This document shows, piece after piece, positions 1 to 7,299 of a stretch of 64,000 bases of DNA (positions are counted from its first letter, which is position 1; the number at the start of each line of letters is the position of its first letter). Source of the stretch: CAG-103 sp905215475. Its GTDB lineage: Bacteria; Bacillota; Clostridia; Oscillospirales; Oscillospiraceae. The stretch is from positions 62,001-126,000 of the forward strand of contig CAJMPW010000005.1 in NCBI GenBank assembly GCA_905215475.1. The letters run 5' to 3'. The notes under the pieces were generated by a model. It was given only the letters and a program-made list of their open reading frames with translations, searched no databases and was not told the DNA's origin. Both the position numbers and the translations under genes were made by a program.

Positions 1-1
1 C

Positions 2-565
2 TACGACCGCGCGGGTGACGATCACTTTGACGTTGTGTCCGCGCTTATGAAGTCGCTGCGCGGCTCTGACCCGGACGCGGCGCTGCATTATCTCGCGCGC
101 CTGCTCGAGGCCGGGGATCTGATCGGCGCTTGCCGGCGCATTCTCTGCTCTGCGAGCGAGGACATCGGCCTTGCCTATCCGCAGGCCGCCACGATCGTCA
201 AGTCCTGCGTGGACTCGGCGCTGCAGCTCGGCCTGCCGGAGGCGCGTCTGCCGCTGGCGGAGGCGGTGCTGCTGCTGGCGACCGCGCCGAAGTCCAACTC
301 TGTCGTCATGTCCATCGACGCCGCGATCGCGGACGTGCGGGCAGGGAAGGCAGGGCCGATCCCGCGTGAGCTGCAGAATGTCCACGCCGACGGAACGGGC
401 TTTGAGCGCGAGCAGGGCTACAAATATCCGCACAGCTACCCGGGGCACTGGGTGCAGCAGCAGTATCTGCCCGATGAGCTCAAGGGAAAACACTATTACG
501 AGTACGGCGACAACAAGACCGAGCAGGCCGCGCGCGCCTACTGGCAGCGCATCAAGGGGGAGTGA
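2..565 (+). CDS. rarA: Replication-associated recombination protein A (RarA/MgsA), C-terminal part
   Basis: This is the 3' part of an AAA+ ATPase related to clamp loaders that acts at stalled replication forks; the gene starts upstream of the window. The reading frame is open from base 2 (Tyr-Asp-Arg-Ala) with no start codon needed. What is visible is the C-terminal helical and tetramerisation region: the KSLRGSDPDAALHYLARLLEAG segment, the SASEDIGLAYPQA motif, the LLLATAPKSNS motif, and the terminal PHSYPGHWVQQQYLPDEL block, all hallmarks of the RarA family in clostridia. The Walker motifs lie outside the window. The stop codon is 3 nt before the DUF951 gene, so the two are probably co-transcribed. 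The start cannot be seen. Confidence 0.93.
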   Translation, partial: YDRAGDDHFDVVSALMKSLRGSDPDAALHYLARLLEAGDLIGACRRILCSASEDIGLAYPQAATIVKSCVDSALQLGLPEARLPLAEAVLLLATAPKSNSVVMSIDAAIADVRAGKAGPIPRELQNVHADGTGFEREQGYKYPHSYPGHWVQQQYLPDELKGKHYYEYGDNKTEQAARAYWQRIKGE

Positions 566-568
566 GCG

Positions 569-754
569 ATGGACATTCGAGTCGGTGACATTCTGACGAT
601 GAAAAAGCAGCACCCCTGCGGCGAAAAGCGCTGGGAGGTGCTGCGCATCGGCGCGGACTTTAAGCTCCGTTGTCTGGGCTGCGGGCGCGAGGTCATGGGT
701 CCGCGCGTAAAGTTTGAAAAAATGATCCGGCAGGTCGACCGGAGCGATGCATAA
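569..754 (+). CDS. DUF951 family small protein
   Basis: A 61-residue protein of the DUF951 family, whose members are about 60-70 residues and widespread in Firmicutes. The family core is plain: VGDILTMKKQHPCG, then WEVLRIGADFKLRCLGCGR and a basic KFEK near the end. Three cysteines (one in HPCG, two in CLGC) could bind a metal, but this is inference. No biochemical role is known to me. The gene begins 3 nt after the rarA stop and is followed at once by a strong hairpin, so it is the last gene of that transcript. Confidence 0.85.
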   Translation: MDIRVGDILTMKKQHPCGEKRWEVLRIGADFKLRCLGCGREVMGPRVKFEKMIRQVDRSDA

Positions 755-757
755 CGC

Positions 758-796
758 AAGATCCCGGAGCGTGTTTCCACCACGCTCCGGGATCTT
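758..796. terminator. Bidirectional terminator between DUF951 gene and degV
   Basis: A perfect 16-bp inverted repeat (AAGATCCCGGAGCGTG and its complement) with a 7-nt loop lies between two convergent genes. T-rich sequence follows on the + side (TTATCTTATC). It probably stops transcription from both sides. Confidence 0.85.
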
Positions 797-807
797 ATCT
801 TATCTGA

Positions 808-1668
808 TTATCTGTGCACGCCGTAGAAGAACAGCGCCACCGTGCCGGGGCCGACATGGCAGCCCGTGACAGGCTCGTAGCACACGTTCAGGCAGTCGCC
901 AGTGAAGCCGCGCTTGCGCAGCGCGTCGAGCAGAAATTGCGCACACTCGGCGTCATCCGCGTGCGCGATGCCGATCTCTTCCGTCTTGTCCGCGACCAGC
1001 TTTTCATAGAAGTCGGCAAGGGAGGTGAGGGAGTGCTTGCGCCCGCGCGTCTTGCCGCACAGGACGATCTTGCCTTCCTCGTCGCCGCGCAGCAGGGGCT
1101 TGATCTTCAGCACCGTGCCGACGATGGCTGCGGCCTTGCTCACACGGCCGCCGCGCTCAAGATAGGCGAGGTCGTCGACCGTGAAATACTGGCACATCAC
1201 ATGACGGCGCTGCGAGATCTTCTCCACGATCTCGTCAAAGGACGCGCCGCTTTCGAGCATACGCGCAGCCTCGACCACGAGCAGCCCCTCACCGAGGGAG
1301 GCGGCATACGTGTCGATGGAGGTGACCTTCCGCTCCGGGAACTCTTCCTTGAGCTCCTCAACTGCGAGCGCTGCGGCGTGTGCCGTGCCGCTGATTCCGC
1401 CGGACATACCGATGTAGATCACATCGTCGCCGGCCGCGAGCACCTCGCGCAGCGGCTCAAGAAAGCCGGCGAGATTGATCATGGCGGTCGTGACGGGCGT
1501 GCCGCTGCGCATCGCGTCATAGTAGGCTTTGCCGTCAAAGTCCACGGTCGGGTCCTGATGCGCCTCGACACCGTCGATCAGGTAGGTCAGCGGGATTACG
1601 CGCAGCGCATATTTCTGAATGTACGAGGCCGGCAGATTGGCCGACGTATCGGTAAAGATCTGGATCAT
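808..1668 (-). CDS. DegV family fatty-acid-binding protein
   Basis: A 286-residue DegV (EDD domain) protein. Family members bind a long-chain fatty acid in a buried cleft; some act as FakB subunits presenting fatty acids to the FakA kinase. Visible signatures are the N-terminal IFTDTSANLP, the SGTPVTTAMIN segment (family S/T-x-P lipid-binding motif), the IGMSGGISGTAHAA motif and the C-terminal HVGPGTVALFF motif. The start has a good Shine-Dalgarno (AAAGGAG, about 8 nt upstream). No fakA is present in the window, so a FakB role is inference. It is transcribed alone, with its own promoter upstream and a shared terminator downstream. Confidence 0.9.
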   Translation of the reverse strand: MIQIFTDTSANLPASYIQKYALRVIPLTYLIDGVEAHQDPTVDFDGKAYYDAMRSGTPVTTAMINLAGFLEPLREVLAAGDDVIYIGMSGGISGTAHAAALAVEELKEEFPERKVTSIDTYAASLGEGLLVVEAARMLESGASFDEIVEKISQRRHVMCQYFTVDDLAYLERGGRVSKAAAIVGTVLKIKPLLRGDEEGKIVLCGKTRGRKHSLTSLADFYEKLVADKTEEIGIAHADDAECAQFLLDALRKRGFTGDCLNVCYEPVTGCHVGPGTVALFFYGVHR

Positions 1669-1718
1669 AGGGGGTGCTCCTTTGTTTGCTCAAAGTGCTG
1701 CACAGTGTGCGCTCTTTA

Positions 1719-1747
1719 TCCATACACCCTTGGGTGTGTAAATTCAA
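1719..1747 (-). promoter_or_regulatory. Putative sigma-A promoter of degV with palindrome in spacer
   Basis: On the minus strand, TTGAAT (1742-1747) and TATGGA (1719-1724) are separated by 17 nt. The spacer holds an inverted repeat, ACACCC-TT-GGGTGT (1724-1737), that could be an operator. The -10 is weak, so this is tentative. Confidence 0.45.
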
Positions 1748-1892
1748 CCTACTGTCATTTTTTCCTGTCTACGTTCCATTTTTTCAGCCTCTACGCAAAA
1801 ATATGCGTCTCTACTGCTGTGTAGAGTCACTCTACCGCCAGAAATAGACGAAAACAGGAAAAAATTCGGGCGCGGCTGTCTGGAAATGGGTA

Positions 1893-1926
1893 AAAAGTTC
1901 CGCAGCTTAGATGAAGCTGCGGAACC
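1893..1926 (-). terminator. Rho-independent terminator of rpsB-tsf
   Basis: A 12-bp perfect stem (GTTCCGCAGCTT, loop of 5) is followed on the minus strand by five T residues. It lies 29 nt after the tsf stop codon. Confidence 0.9.
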
Positions 1927-1954
1927 TGAAAATGCAATATATCTGCTCGAAAAC

Positions 1955-2866
1955 TTACTTCACGAGCTTGGCGACTTCCTCAGCGAGGTCATCCTGACGC
2001 TTCTCAATGCCTTCGCCCTTCTCAAAGCGGGTGTAGCCCACGAGCTTGATGGAGGCACCGACCTGCTTTGCGACAGCGGCAATGTGATCCTCGACGGAGA
2101 CTTTGTCGTCCTTGACGAACGGCTGCTGGAGCAGGCAGATCTCCTTGAAGTACTTAGCGATGCCACCCATGACGATCTTCTCGATGATGGCGTCGGGCTT
2201 CTTGGCATTCTTCGGATCTTCCTTGGCCTGAGCCAGACGGATCTCCTTCTCCTTGGCGATGAACTCCTCGGAGACGTCGCTCTTGTCCATGTAGGTCGGG
2301 TTCAGAGCCGCGATCTGCATGGCAATGTCTTTGCCGAGCTCGATGACAGCAGCGTCAGTGGACTCGGTCTCGAGGTTGACAAGCACGGCGATACGGCCGC
2401 CCATGTGGACATAGGGGACGTTCAGGCCGTTGTCATAGCGCGCAAAGCGGCGGACCTTGATGTTCTCGCCGATGACGAGCACCTTGTCGTTCTGTTCCTC
2501 GAGCACGGTCTTGCCGTTGCCGTAAGCGCAGGCATACAGCGCGTCGATGTCAGCCGGGTTCTCCTTGGCGATGACAGCGGCGACACCCTTGACGTACTCC
2601 ACGAACAGGTCATTCTTGGCCACGAAGTCGGACTCAGCATTGACCTCAATGATCACGCCGATGCCGTCGATGTCAACGGCGTAAGCCATGCCCTCAGCGG
2701 CGATGCGGCCGGCCTTTTTCTGAGCAGCGGCGAGGCCCTTTTCGCGGAGCCATTCCACGGCTTTATCGATATCGCCATCGGCAGCGGTCAGAGCCTTTTT
2801 GCAGTCCATCATGCCGACGCCGGTCATTTCACGCAGATTTTTCACATCAGCAGCAGAAAATGCCAT
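1955..2866 (-). CDS. tsf: Translation elongation factor Ts
   Basis: EF-Ts is the nucleotide exchange factor that regenerates EF-Tu-GTP in the cytoplasm. The 303-residue protein has the N-terminal UBA-like domain with the TGVGMMDCKKAL motif (about residues 15-26). This is followed by the core dimerisation regions with VNAESDFVAKND, and a C-terminal module with SVEDHIAAVAKQVGASI. The length matches the usual 290-310 residues. The start has AAAGGAG about 8 nt upstream. It follows rpsB in the classic rpsB-tsf order and ends at a strong terminator. Confidence 0.98.
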   Translation of the reverse strand: MAFSAADVKNLREMTGVGMMDCKKALTAADGDIDKAVEWLREKGLAAAQKKAGRIAAEGMAYAVDIDGIGVIIEVNAESDFVAKNDLFVEYVKGVAAVIAKENPADIDALYACAYGNGKTVLEEQNDKVLVIGENIKVRRFARYDNGLNVPYVHMGGRIAVLVNLETESTDAAVIELGKDIAMQIAALNPTYMDKSDVSEEFIAKEKEIRLAQAKEDPKNAKKPDAIIEKIVMGGIAKYFKEICLLQQPFVKDDKVSVEDHIAAVAKQVGASIKLVGYTRFEKGEGIEKRQDDLAEEVAKLVK

Positions 2867-2895
2867 AATTCTTTCTCCTTTGTTATTTTTATCAG

Positions 2896-2920
2896 AAGGG
2901 CGGGTACGAGGCCCGCCCTT
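2896..2920 (-). other. Intercistronic hairpin between rpsB and tsf
   Basis: A 9-bp GC-rich stem (AAGGGCGGG with its complement, loop about 7 nt) sits in the 65-nt gap between rpsB and tsf. No T-run follows, so it is more likely an RNA-processing or attenuation structure than a full terminator. The function is inference. Confidence 0.5.
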
Positions 2921-2931
2921 ACAGTTTCCGA

Positions 2932-3666
2932 TTACTCTTCGACCTTCTGAGCCTCTTCCTCGGAAGCGGCGTCCTCAGCGTCGATGCCCTGACGGCCTTC
3001 CTGCACGGCGTTGGCCATGGTGGAAGAGATCAGGCGGATGGCGCGGATGGCGTCATCGTTGGCGGGAATGACGTAATCGATCTCGTCCGGATCGCAGTTG
3101 GTGTCGACGATGGCGACGATCGGGATGTTCAGCTTGCGCGCCTCAGCGATGGCGTTGTGCTCCTTGCGCGGGTCAACGACGAACAGAGCGCCGGGGAGCT
3201 TCTTCATCTCCTTGACGCCGCCGAGGTACTTCTCGAGCTTCTCCATCTCGCCGAGCAGCTTCATGACTTCCTTCTTCGGGAGCATATCGAAGGTGCCGTC
3301 CTCCTGCATCTTCTTGAGCTGAGCCAGACGGTCGATGCGGGTGCGCATGGTCTTGAAGTTGGTGAGCATGCCGCCGAGCCAACGGGCGTTGACGTAGTAC
3401 ATACCGACGCGGGAAGCCTCTTCCTTCACGGCGTCAGCAGCCTGCTTCTTCGTGCCGACGAAGAGGATGGTCTGACCATTCTCCGCGAGGTTGCGCACGA
3501 AGCTGTAAGCCTCCTCGAGCTTTTTGACGGTCTTCTGCAGGTCGATGATGTAGATACCATTGCGCTCGCAGTAGATGTACTCCGCCATTTTCGGGTTCCA
3601 TCTGCGGGTCTGGTGACCGAAGTGGACGCCGGCCTCAAGAAGCTGTTTCATAGATACGACTGCCAT
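2932..3666 (-). CDS. rpsB: 30S ribosomal protein S2
   Basis: Ribosomal protein S2 of the small subunit, 244 residues, standard for Firmicutes. Family motifs are at the N terminus (MKQLLEAGVHFGHQTRRWNP), in the middle (ILFVGTKKQAADAV and the NARWLGGMLTNFKT region), and in LFVVDPRKEHNAIAEA. The C-terminal tail (EDAASEEEAQKVEE) is acidic, as is common. The Shine-Dalgarno AAAGGAGG lies 12 nt upstream of ATG. It is expressed from a consensus-like promoter about 110 nt upstream and leads into tsf. Confidence 0.98.
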   Translation of the reverse strand: MAVVSMKQLLEAGVHFGHQTRRWNPKMAEYIYCERNGIYIIDLQKTVKKLEEAYSFVRNLAENGQTILFVGTKKQAADAVKEEASRVGMYYVNARWLGGMLTNFKTMRTRIDRLAQLKKMQEDGTFDMLPKKEVMKLLGEMEKLEKYLGGVKEMKKLPGALFVVDPRKEHNAIAEARKLNIPIVAIVDTNCDPDEIDYVIPANDDAIRAIRLISSTMANAVQEGRQGIDAEDAASEEEAQKVEE

Positions 3667-3776
3667 AGTTTTTTGTTTCCTCCTTTAATTAGTTGCTACC
3701 TCCGGGAGCATCTTCTGTGCCCGACCAGGCCGAAACCACATGGTCGCACATCCACTCCCGTGCGTAATGCTCTGGT

Positions 3777-3805
3777 ATTATACCAGAGAAAACCGGCCAA
3801 TGCAA
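3777..3805 (-). promoter_or_regulatory. Strong sigma-A promoter of rpsB-tsf
   Basis: On the minus strand TTGCAT (3800-3805) is followed after exactly 17 nt by TATAAT (3777-3782). The -10 is centred in the palindrome CTCTGGTATAATACCAGAG (3770-3788). The -35 lies inside the hairpin that ends the upstream ymxH gene. Confidence 0.85.
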
Positions 3806-3823
3806 GAGGACTTGACCGGTTTT
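3789..3823. terminator. Terminator-like hairpin after ymxH, overlapping the rpsB -35
   Basis: AAAACCGG and CCGGTTTT pair around an imperfect inner stem (CAAG/CTTG). On the minus strand it follows the ymxH stop by about 20 nt and is followed by a short T-tract. It overlaps the -35 element of the rpsB promoter. Confidence 0.55.
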
Positions 3824-3843
3824 TTCACGTTTTTTGTGCGTTT

Positions 3844-4125
3844 TCAGAGATAATTCTGCCGCTTTTCGCGTCGCCGGCGCGGCTGCTGCTCCGAGACCTC
3901 GGCAAGAATGATGTCCTCGCCCAGCCGGGAGATGGATGCCCACGGCAGGATGTAGTCATCGTCGCCGCTGAGCAGGCCGCCGAGCTTCTTTTGTCCCGGT
4001 ACGATAAGCGACACGATCTTACCGTCGTCTAAATCGATTTCCGCGTCGCAGACGTAGCCGAGCCGCTGCCCGGTGCTCAGGTCAATGACTTCTTTGTATC
4101 GCAGGTCAGACAGACAACATTTCAT
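3844..4125 (-). CDS. YlmC/YmxH family sporulation protein (PRC-barrel)
   Basis: A 93-residue single PRC-barrel domain protein of the YlmC/YmxH family. The domain is visible as DLRYKEVIDLSTGQRLGYVCDAEIDLDDGKIVSLIVP, followed by the family-typical LLSGDDDYILPWASISRLGEDIILAE and a basic tail. These proteins are conserved in endospore formers and usually sit near sigG; their exact role is not known. Here it lies directly after sigG (51-nt gap) on the same strand, which supports the assignment. The start has GGAGG 8 nt upstream. Confidence 0.88.
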   Translation of the reverse strand: MKCCLSDLRYKEVIDLSTGQRLGYVCDAEIDLDDGKIVSLIVPGQKKLGGLLSGDDDYILPWASISRLGEDIILAEVSEQQPRRRREKRQNYL

Positions 4126-4176
4126 GGGGAAACCTCCGCAGCGTTTTGGTAACAGTTTATGGTGCGGCGCCGCGGC

Positions 4177-4959
4177 TTATGAAGGGAAGACACTGCTGCG
4201 GATCTTGCCGATGGCTTGCTTTTCCAGACGCGATACCTGCGCCTGGCTGATGCCGATCTCACCGGCGACCTCCATCTGTGTTTTCCCGGCGTAAAAGCGC
4301 AGGGAGAGGATCTTTTTCTCGCGTGCGTTGAGCGCGCCCATCGCGCTCGAGAGCGCCAGACGCTCGAGCCACTGCTCGTCGGTGTTGGTCGTGTCGCCGA
4401 CCTGATCCATGACGCAGATGCTCTCGCCGCTGTCGGTATAGATCGGTTCGTAGAGCGAGATGGGGTCACTGATCGCATCGAGCGCGAACACCACCGTCTG
4501 CCGCGGCAGGTCGAGCGATTTTGCGATCTCATCGAGCGTCGGCTCGCGGCCGGTGGCAGCGGTCAGGCGCTCCTTTTCCTGCAGCACCTGATACGCCGTG
4601 TCGCGTGTGGAGCGACTGACGCGGATGGGGCTGTTGTCGCGCAGATAGCGCCGGATCTCGCCGGAGATCATCGGCACGCCGTAGGTGGAAAAGCGCACAT
4701 CGTGATTTTCCGCGTCGAAATTGTCGATGGCCTTGATCAGCCCGATGCAGCCGACCTGAAACAGGTCGTCCGCGCTCTCGCCGCGCCCGGTGAATTTCTG
4801 GATCACGGACAGCACCAGCCGGAGGTTTCCTGCGATGAGCTGCTCACGCGCGTCACGGTCGCCATGCTTTGCGCGGATGAGCAGTGCGCGGCAGGCATCG
4901 CTGCTCAGGACCTTTAATTCCGCCGTATTCACGCCGCAGATCTCGACTTTTCCAAGCAT
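4177..4959 (-). CDS. sigG: Late forespore sigma factor SigG
   Basis: RNA polymerase sigma-G directs late forespore gene expression. From the ATG at 4959 the protein is 260 residues, the same length as B. subtilis SigG. The diagnostic N terminus KVEICGVNTAELKVL is present. Region 2 has NLRLVLSVIQKFTGRGESADDLFQVGCIGLIKAIDNF and RFSTYGVPMISGEIRRYLRD. Region 3 follows, then region 4 with REKKILSLRFYAGKTQMEVAGEIGISQAQVSRLEK. A GTG/ATG five codons upstream would place the Shine-Dalgarno inside the coding sequence; GGGAGG lies 8-9 nt before ATG 4959, which decides the start. sigE and spoIIGA are not adjacent. Its leader carries a sigma-F-like promoter inside a hairpin (see 4962-5015). Confidence 0.96.
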   Translation of the reverse strand: MLGKVEICGVNTAELKVLSSDACRALLIRAKHGDRDAREQLIAGNLRLVLSVIQKFTGRGESADDLFQVGCIGLIKAIDNFDAENHDVRFSTYGVPMISGEIRRYLRDNSPIRVSRSTRDTAYQVLQEKERLTAATGREPTLDEIAKSLDLPRQTVVFALDAISDPISLYEPIYTDSGESICVMDQVGDTTNTDEQWLERLALSSAMGALNAREKKILSLRFYAGKTQMEVAGEIGISQAQVSRLEKQAIGKIRSSVFPS

Positions 4960-4961
4960 AA

Positions 4962-5010
4962 AAATTCCTCCCATCCGGTACAGCGTAGTGTTTCCGGGTG
5001 GGAGGAATTT
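4962..5010 (-). terminator. Hairpin: terminator of the symporter gene that also contains the sigG Shine-Dalgarno
   Basis: A 17-bp stem with one G.U pair: AAATTCCTCCCACCCGG pairs with CCGGATGGGAGGAATTT around a 15-nt loop (minus strand). It is followed by T residues and then the sigG ATG. It lies 28 nt after the symporter stop codon. The 3' arm contains the GGGAGG ribosome-binding site of sigG, so in a read-through RNA the site would be paired. Confidence 0.85.
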
Positions 5011-5015
5011 GATAC
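4986..5015 (-). promoter_or_regulatory. Candidate sigma-F promoter of sigG, nested in the hairpin
   Basis: Minus strand: GTATC (5011-5015), 15-nt spacer, GGAAACACTA (4986-4995). The -10 matches the B. subtilis sigma-F consensus GgnrAnAnTw at all positions; the -35 matches GywTA at four of five. The predicted start point is near 4979-4981, so the RNA would begin at the 3' arm of the hairpin with a leader of about 20 nt and a free ribosome-binding site. Confidence 0.7.
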
Positions 5016-5037
5016 ATTGGCAGATGCGCCGAGCGTG

Positions 5038-6312
5038 TTACTGCTCGATGGCTGCGTTTTCTTTTTTCTTGCCGAGCGCCTTCTGCAGCCAATCCTTGCC
5101 GTCCACATAGCGGGAGACGATGAAGGACACGACGTAGTCGCCGGCTGCGTTGACCATGGTGGCCGGGGGATCGACAAGGTTGCCGATGGCCAGTGCCACG
5201 GGGTAGGCGATCGCCAGCTGGTCGGGGAAGAAGATGGTGCACACCACCAGCTCGCCCGTGCCGCCGCCACCGGGGATGCCGCTCATGGCAACGGAGGAGA
5301 ACACCGCCACGATGATCGCGAGGATGGCTTTTTCGGTCGTGAAGTCCAGTCCGAACACGCCGAACAGGAATGCGACCTTGATGATGGCAGACATGGCAGA
5401 ACCGTCCATGTGCATGGTGGCGCCCATAGGCAGGACGATGTCGGTGACGTCTTTGCTAATGCCGGTCTCATCAGCAACTTCCATGTTGGTGGGGATGGTG
5501 GCAACGGACGAGCACGTGCCGAAGGACACGGCCGCCGGACGGAACAGCTTGGAGAACATGATCTTCGCGCCGCCCTTACCGCCGCCGAACTGGGCGTAGA
5601 TGGGGAAGAAGACGAACATATAGGCAAAGCTCATGATGTAGTAGATGATGAGTGTGCGGCTGTAATCCTTCACCAGCTCCGGACCGTAAGTGGCGACCAG
5701 ATCGGCAAAGAAGCCGAAGAAGCCGATGGGGGCGTAGTAGGTGATGAGCTTCACGGTCTTCATGATGCAGCCCGTGATGTCCTCGAGCAGCTGCGCGGTC
5801 TTGGTTTCCGGACCGCCGTTCATCTGGACGCCGAAGCCGAAGATGACCGCCGCGATGATCAGCGGCAGGATGGCCTTGCGGCTCAGCAGCTCCATGAAGT
5901 CGGGCTTGGTAAAGAAGTTGACGATCATATCGCTGACGCCGAGCGTATCGCCGATCTCACCCTCAACGATGGTGTAGTGTCCATCCACGAGCGGGAAGAT
6001 GCGGCAGACGATGTACATCAGCACGCCTGCGATGGCAGCGGTGATCAGGAACGAGGCGATGGTCACGCCCATGATCTTGCCGGCGCGCTTGACGCTCTTC
6101 ATATTGGCGATGGCGGAGGCGATGGAGCAGAACACCATGGGCACGACCACGCAGAACATCATGTTGATGAACAGCGTACCCAGGAACTTGATCTTACCGC
6201 CGAAGGCCGGGGCGAATGCGCCCACCAGACAGCCGGCCACGATGCCGGCGATCATGAACATCAGAAATCCGTAAGTCTTAAAAAACGACTTGGAACCGTT
6301 TCCCTTGGACAT
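5038..6312 (-). CDS. Dicarboxylate/amino acid:cation symporter (DAACS family)
   Basis: A 424-residue secondary transporter of the glutamate/aspartate/C4-dicarboxylate:Na+ or H+ symporter family, in the cytoplasmic membrane. Several long hydrophobic helices are visible from FLMFMIAGIVAGCLVGAF onward. The serine-rich re-entrant loop appears as SFGTCSSVATIPTNM, and the conserved HMDGSAMSAI (family NMDGTA region) and AIVAVFSSVAMSGIPGGGG motifs follow. ATG 6312 was chosen (MSKGNGSKSFFKTYGFL) because the N-terminal extension in the longer frame is not family-like and overlaps the divergent promoter region; GGGAG lies 10 nt upstream. The substrate cannot be fixed from sequence. It is divergent from an AraC regulator that may control it. 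Confidence 0.93.
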   Translation of the reverse strand: MSKGNGSKSFFKTYGFLMFMIAGIVAGCLVGAFAPAFGGKIKFLGTLFINMMFCVVVPMVFCSIASAIANMKSVKRAGKIMGVTIASFLITAAIAGVLMYIVCRIFPLVDGHYTIVEGEIGDTLGVSDMIVNFFTKPDFMELLSRKAILPLIIAAVIFGFGVQMNGGPETKTAQLLEDITGCIMKTVKLITYYAPIGFFGFFADLVATYGPELVKDYSRTLIIYYIMSFAYMFVFFPIYAQFGGGKGGAKIMFSKLFRPAAVSFGTCSSVATIPTNMEVADETGISKDVTDIVLPMGATMHMDGSAMSAIIKVAFLFGVFGLDFTTEKAILAIIVAVFSSVAMSGIPGGGGTGELVVCTIFFPDQLAIAYPVALAIGNLVDPPATMVNAAGDYVVSFIVSRYVDGKDWLQKALGKKKENAAIEQ

Positions 6313-6381
6313 AAATGCAACACTCCCAGTGCAAAGTTTGCGCCGAAGCAGCGCTTTGATGACAGTATATACAATTCCTTC

Positions 6382-6410
6382 TTGCAATAATTGTACAAAA
6401 ATGCTATCAT
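6382..6410 (+). promoter_or_regulatory. Sigma-A promoter of the AraC-type regulator, flanked by inverted repeat
   Basis: TTGCAA (6382-6387), 17-nt spacer, TATCAT (6405-6410). TTGCAATA (6382-6389) is repeated in inverted form as TATTGCAA (6412-6419), so the promoter is bracketed by 8-bp arms that may be regulator-binding half-sites. Confidence 0.65.
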
Positions 6411-6442
6411 ATATTGCAAAAGATGCTTTTTTGAGGTGCGCC

Positions 6443-7297
6443 ATGCAGCAAAACGATTACGAGCGCAGGGGATACCTGCATGAGGAATACCGCCTGTTTC
6501 ATCTGAGCAGTGCGCTGGCTGAGGATACGGCCTTCCATTATCACGAATTTCATAAGCTGGTGTTTTTCCTGGCCGGACGCGGGAAGTACATCGTCGAGGG
6601 GCGAACACACATCTTGCGGCCGTATGACGTGGTGCTTGTGCGGCAGGGCGCGATCCACAAGGCGCAGATCGACCCGAACGAGCGCTATGAGCGCGTGATC
6701 CTCTACATATCACCGGACTTTTTGCGCGCGCAGTCAACGGCGGAGTCTGCGCTCGACGCCTGTTTTCGCCTGCCGGCGGAAGGGGAGAGCTTTGTCCTGC
6801 GCCCGGAGGCTGACCGCCGCGCCGCGCTGCTGCGCACGCTGGATGCGCTCGAGACAGAGGAGCAGAGCACGGCCTACGGGCACGATCTGCTTGCACGCGC
6901 GCAGATGCTGCAGCTGCTGGTCATGCTTGGCCGCGGACTGGATGACGACGGGTCGAGCTATGCCCCCTCGGAGCACTGCACCGAAAAGACCGCCGCCATC
7001 CTTGAATACCTCAACACGCACCTGACTGAGGACATCAGCATCGATGCGCTTGCGGACACCTTTTATCTCAGTAAGTATTATATGATGCGCCTGTTTCGCG
7101 CAGAGACCGGTTTTACCATCCACGGCTACCTCACGGATAAGCGCCTGCGCGTGGCGCGTGACCTCATCGCGCAGGGGATGCGCACGACGGATGCCTGCTT
7201 TCAGTGTGGGTACCATGACTACTCCGCGTTTTCGCGGGCATATAAAAAACGCTTTCAGGTCAGCCCTCGTGCCGATCTGACGAAAGGAGCGCAGTGA
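6443..7297 (+). CDS. AraC family transcriptional regulator (cupin + AraC HTH)
   Basis: A 284-residue one-component regulator. The N-terminal half is a cupin sensor (HYHEFHKLVFFLAGRGKYIVEG and RPYDVVLVRQGAIHK). The C-terminal third is a double helix-turn-helix: LTEDISIDALADTFYLSKYYMMRLFRAETGFTIHGYL and the signature ACFQCGYHDYSAFSRAYKKRFQVSP. The start at 6443 was chosen over the longer frame because GAGGTG lies 5 nt upstream and the promoter at 6382-6410 would otherwise be inside the gene. It is divergent from the symporter and overlaps or abuts the transglutaminase-like gene. Its ligand is unknown. Confidence 0.9.
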   Translation: MQQNDYERRGYLHEEYRLFHLSSALAEDTAFHYHEFHKLVFFLAGRGKYIVEGRTHILRPYDVVLVRQGAIHKAQIDPNERYERVILYISPDFLRAQSTAESALDACFRLPAEGESFVLRPEADRRAALLRTLDALETEEQSTAYGHDLLARAQMLQLLVMLGRGLDDDGSSYAPSEHCTEKTAAILEYLNTHLTEDISIDALADTFYLSKYYMMRLFRAETGFTIHGYLTDKRLRVARDLIAQGMRTTDACFQCGYHDYSAFSRAYKKRFQVSPRADLTKGAQ

Positions 7298-7299
7298 CC

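Noticed and set aside
814..1824. 336-codon + strand frame opposite degV
   Set aside because: Antisense shadow of the DegV gene; no motifs.
5017..6390. 457-codon + strand open frame opposite the symporter
   Set aside because: It is the antisense shadow of a well-conserved transporter; the translation is His/Asp/Gly-rich without motifs, and it has no ribosome-binding site.
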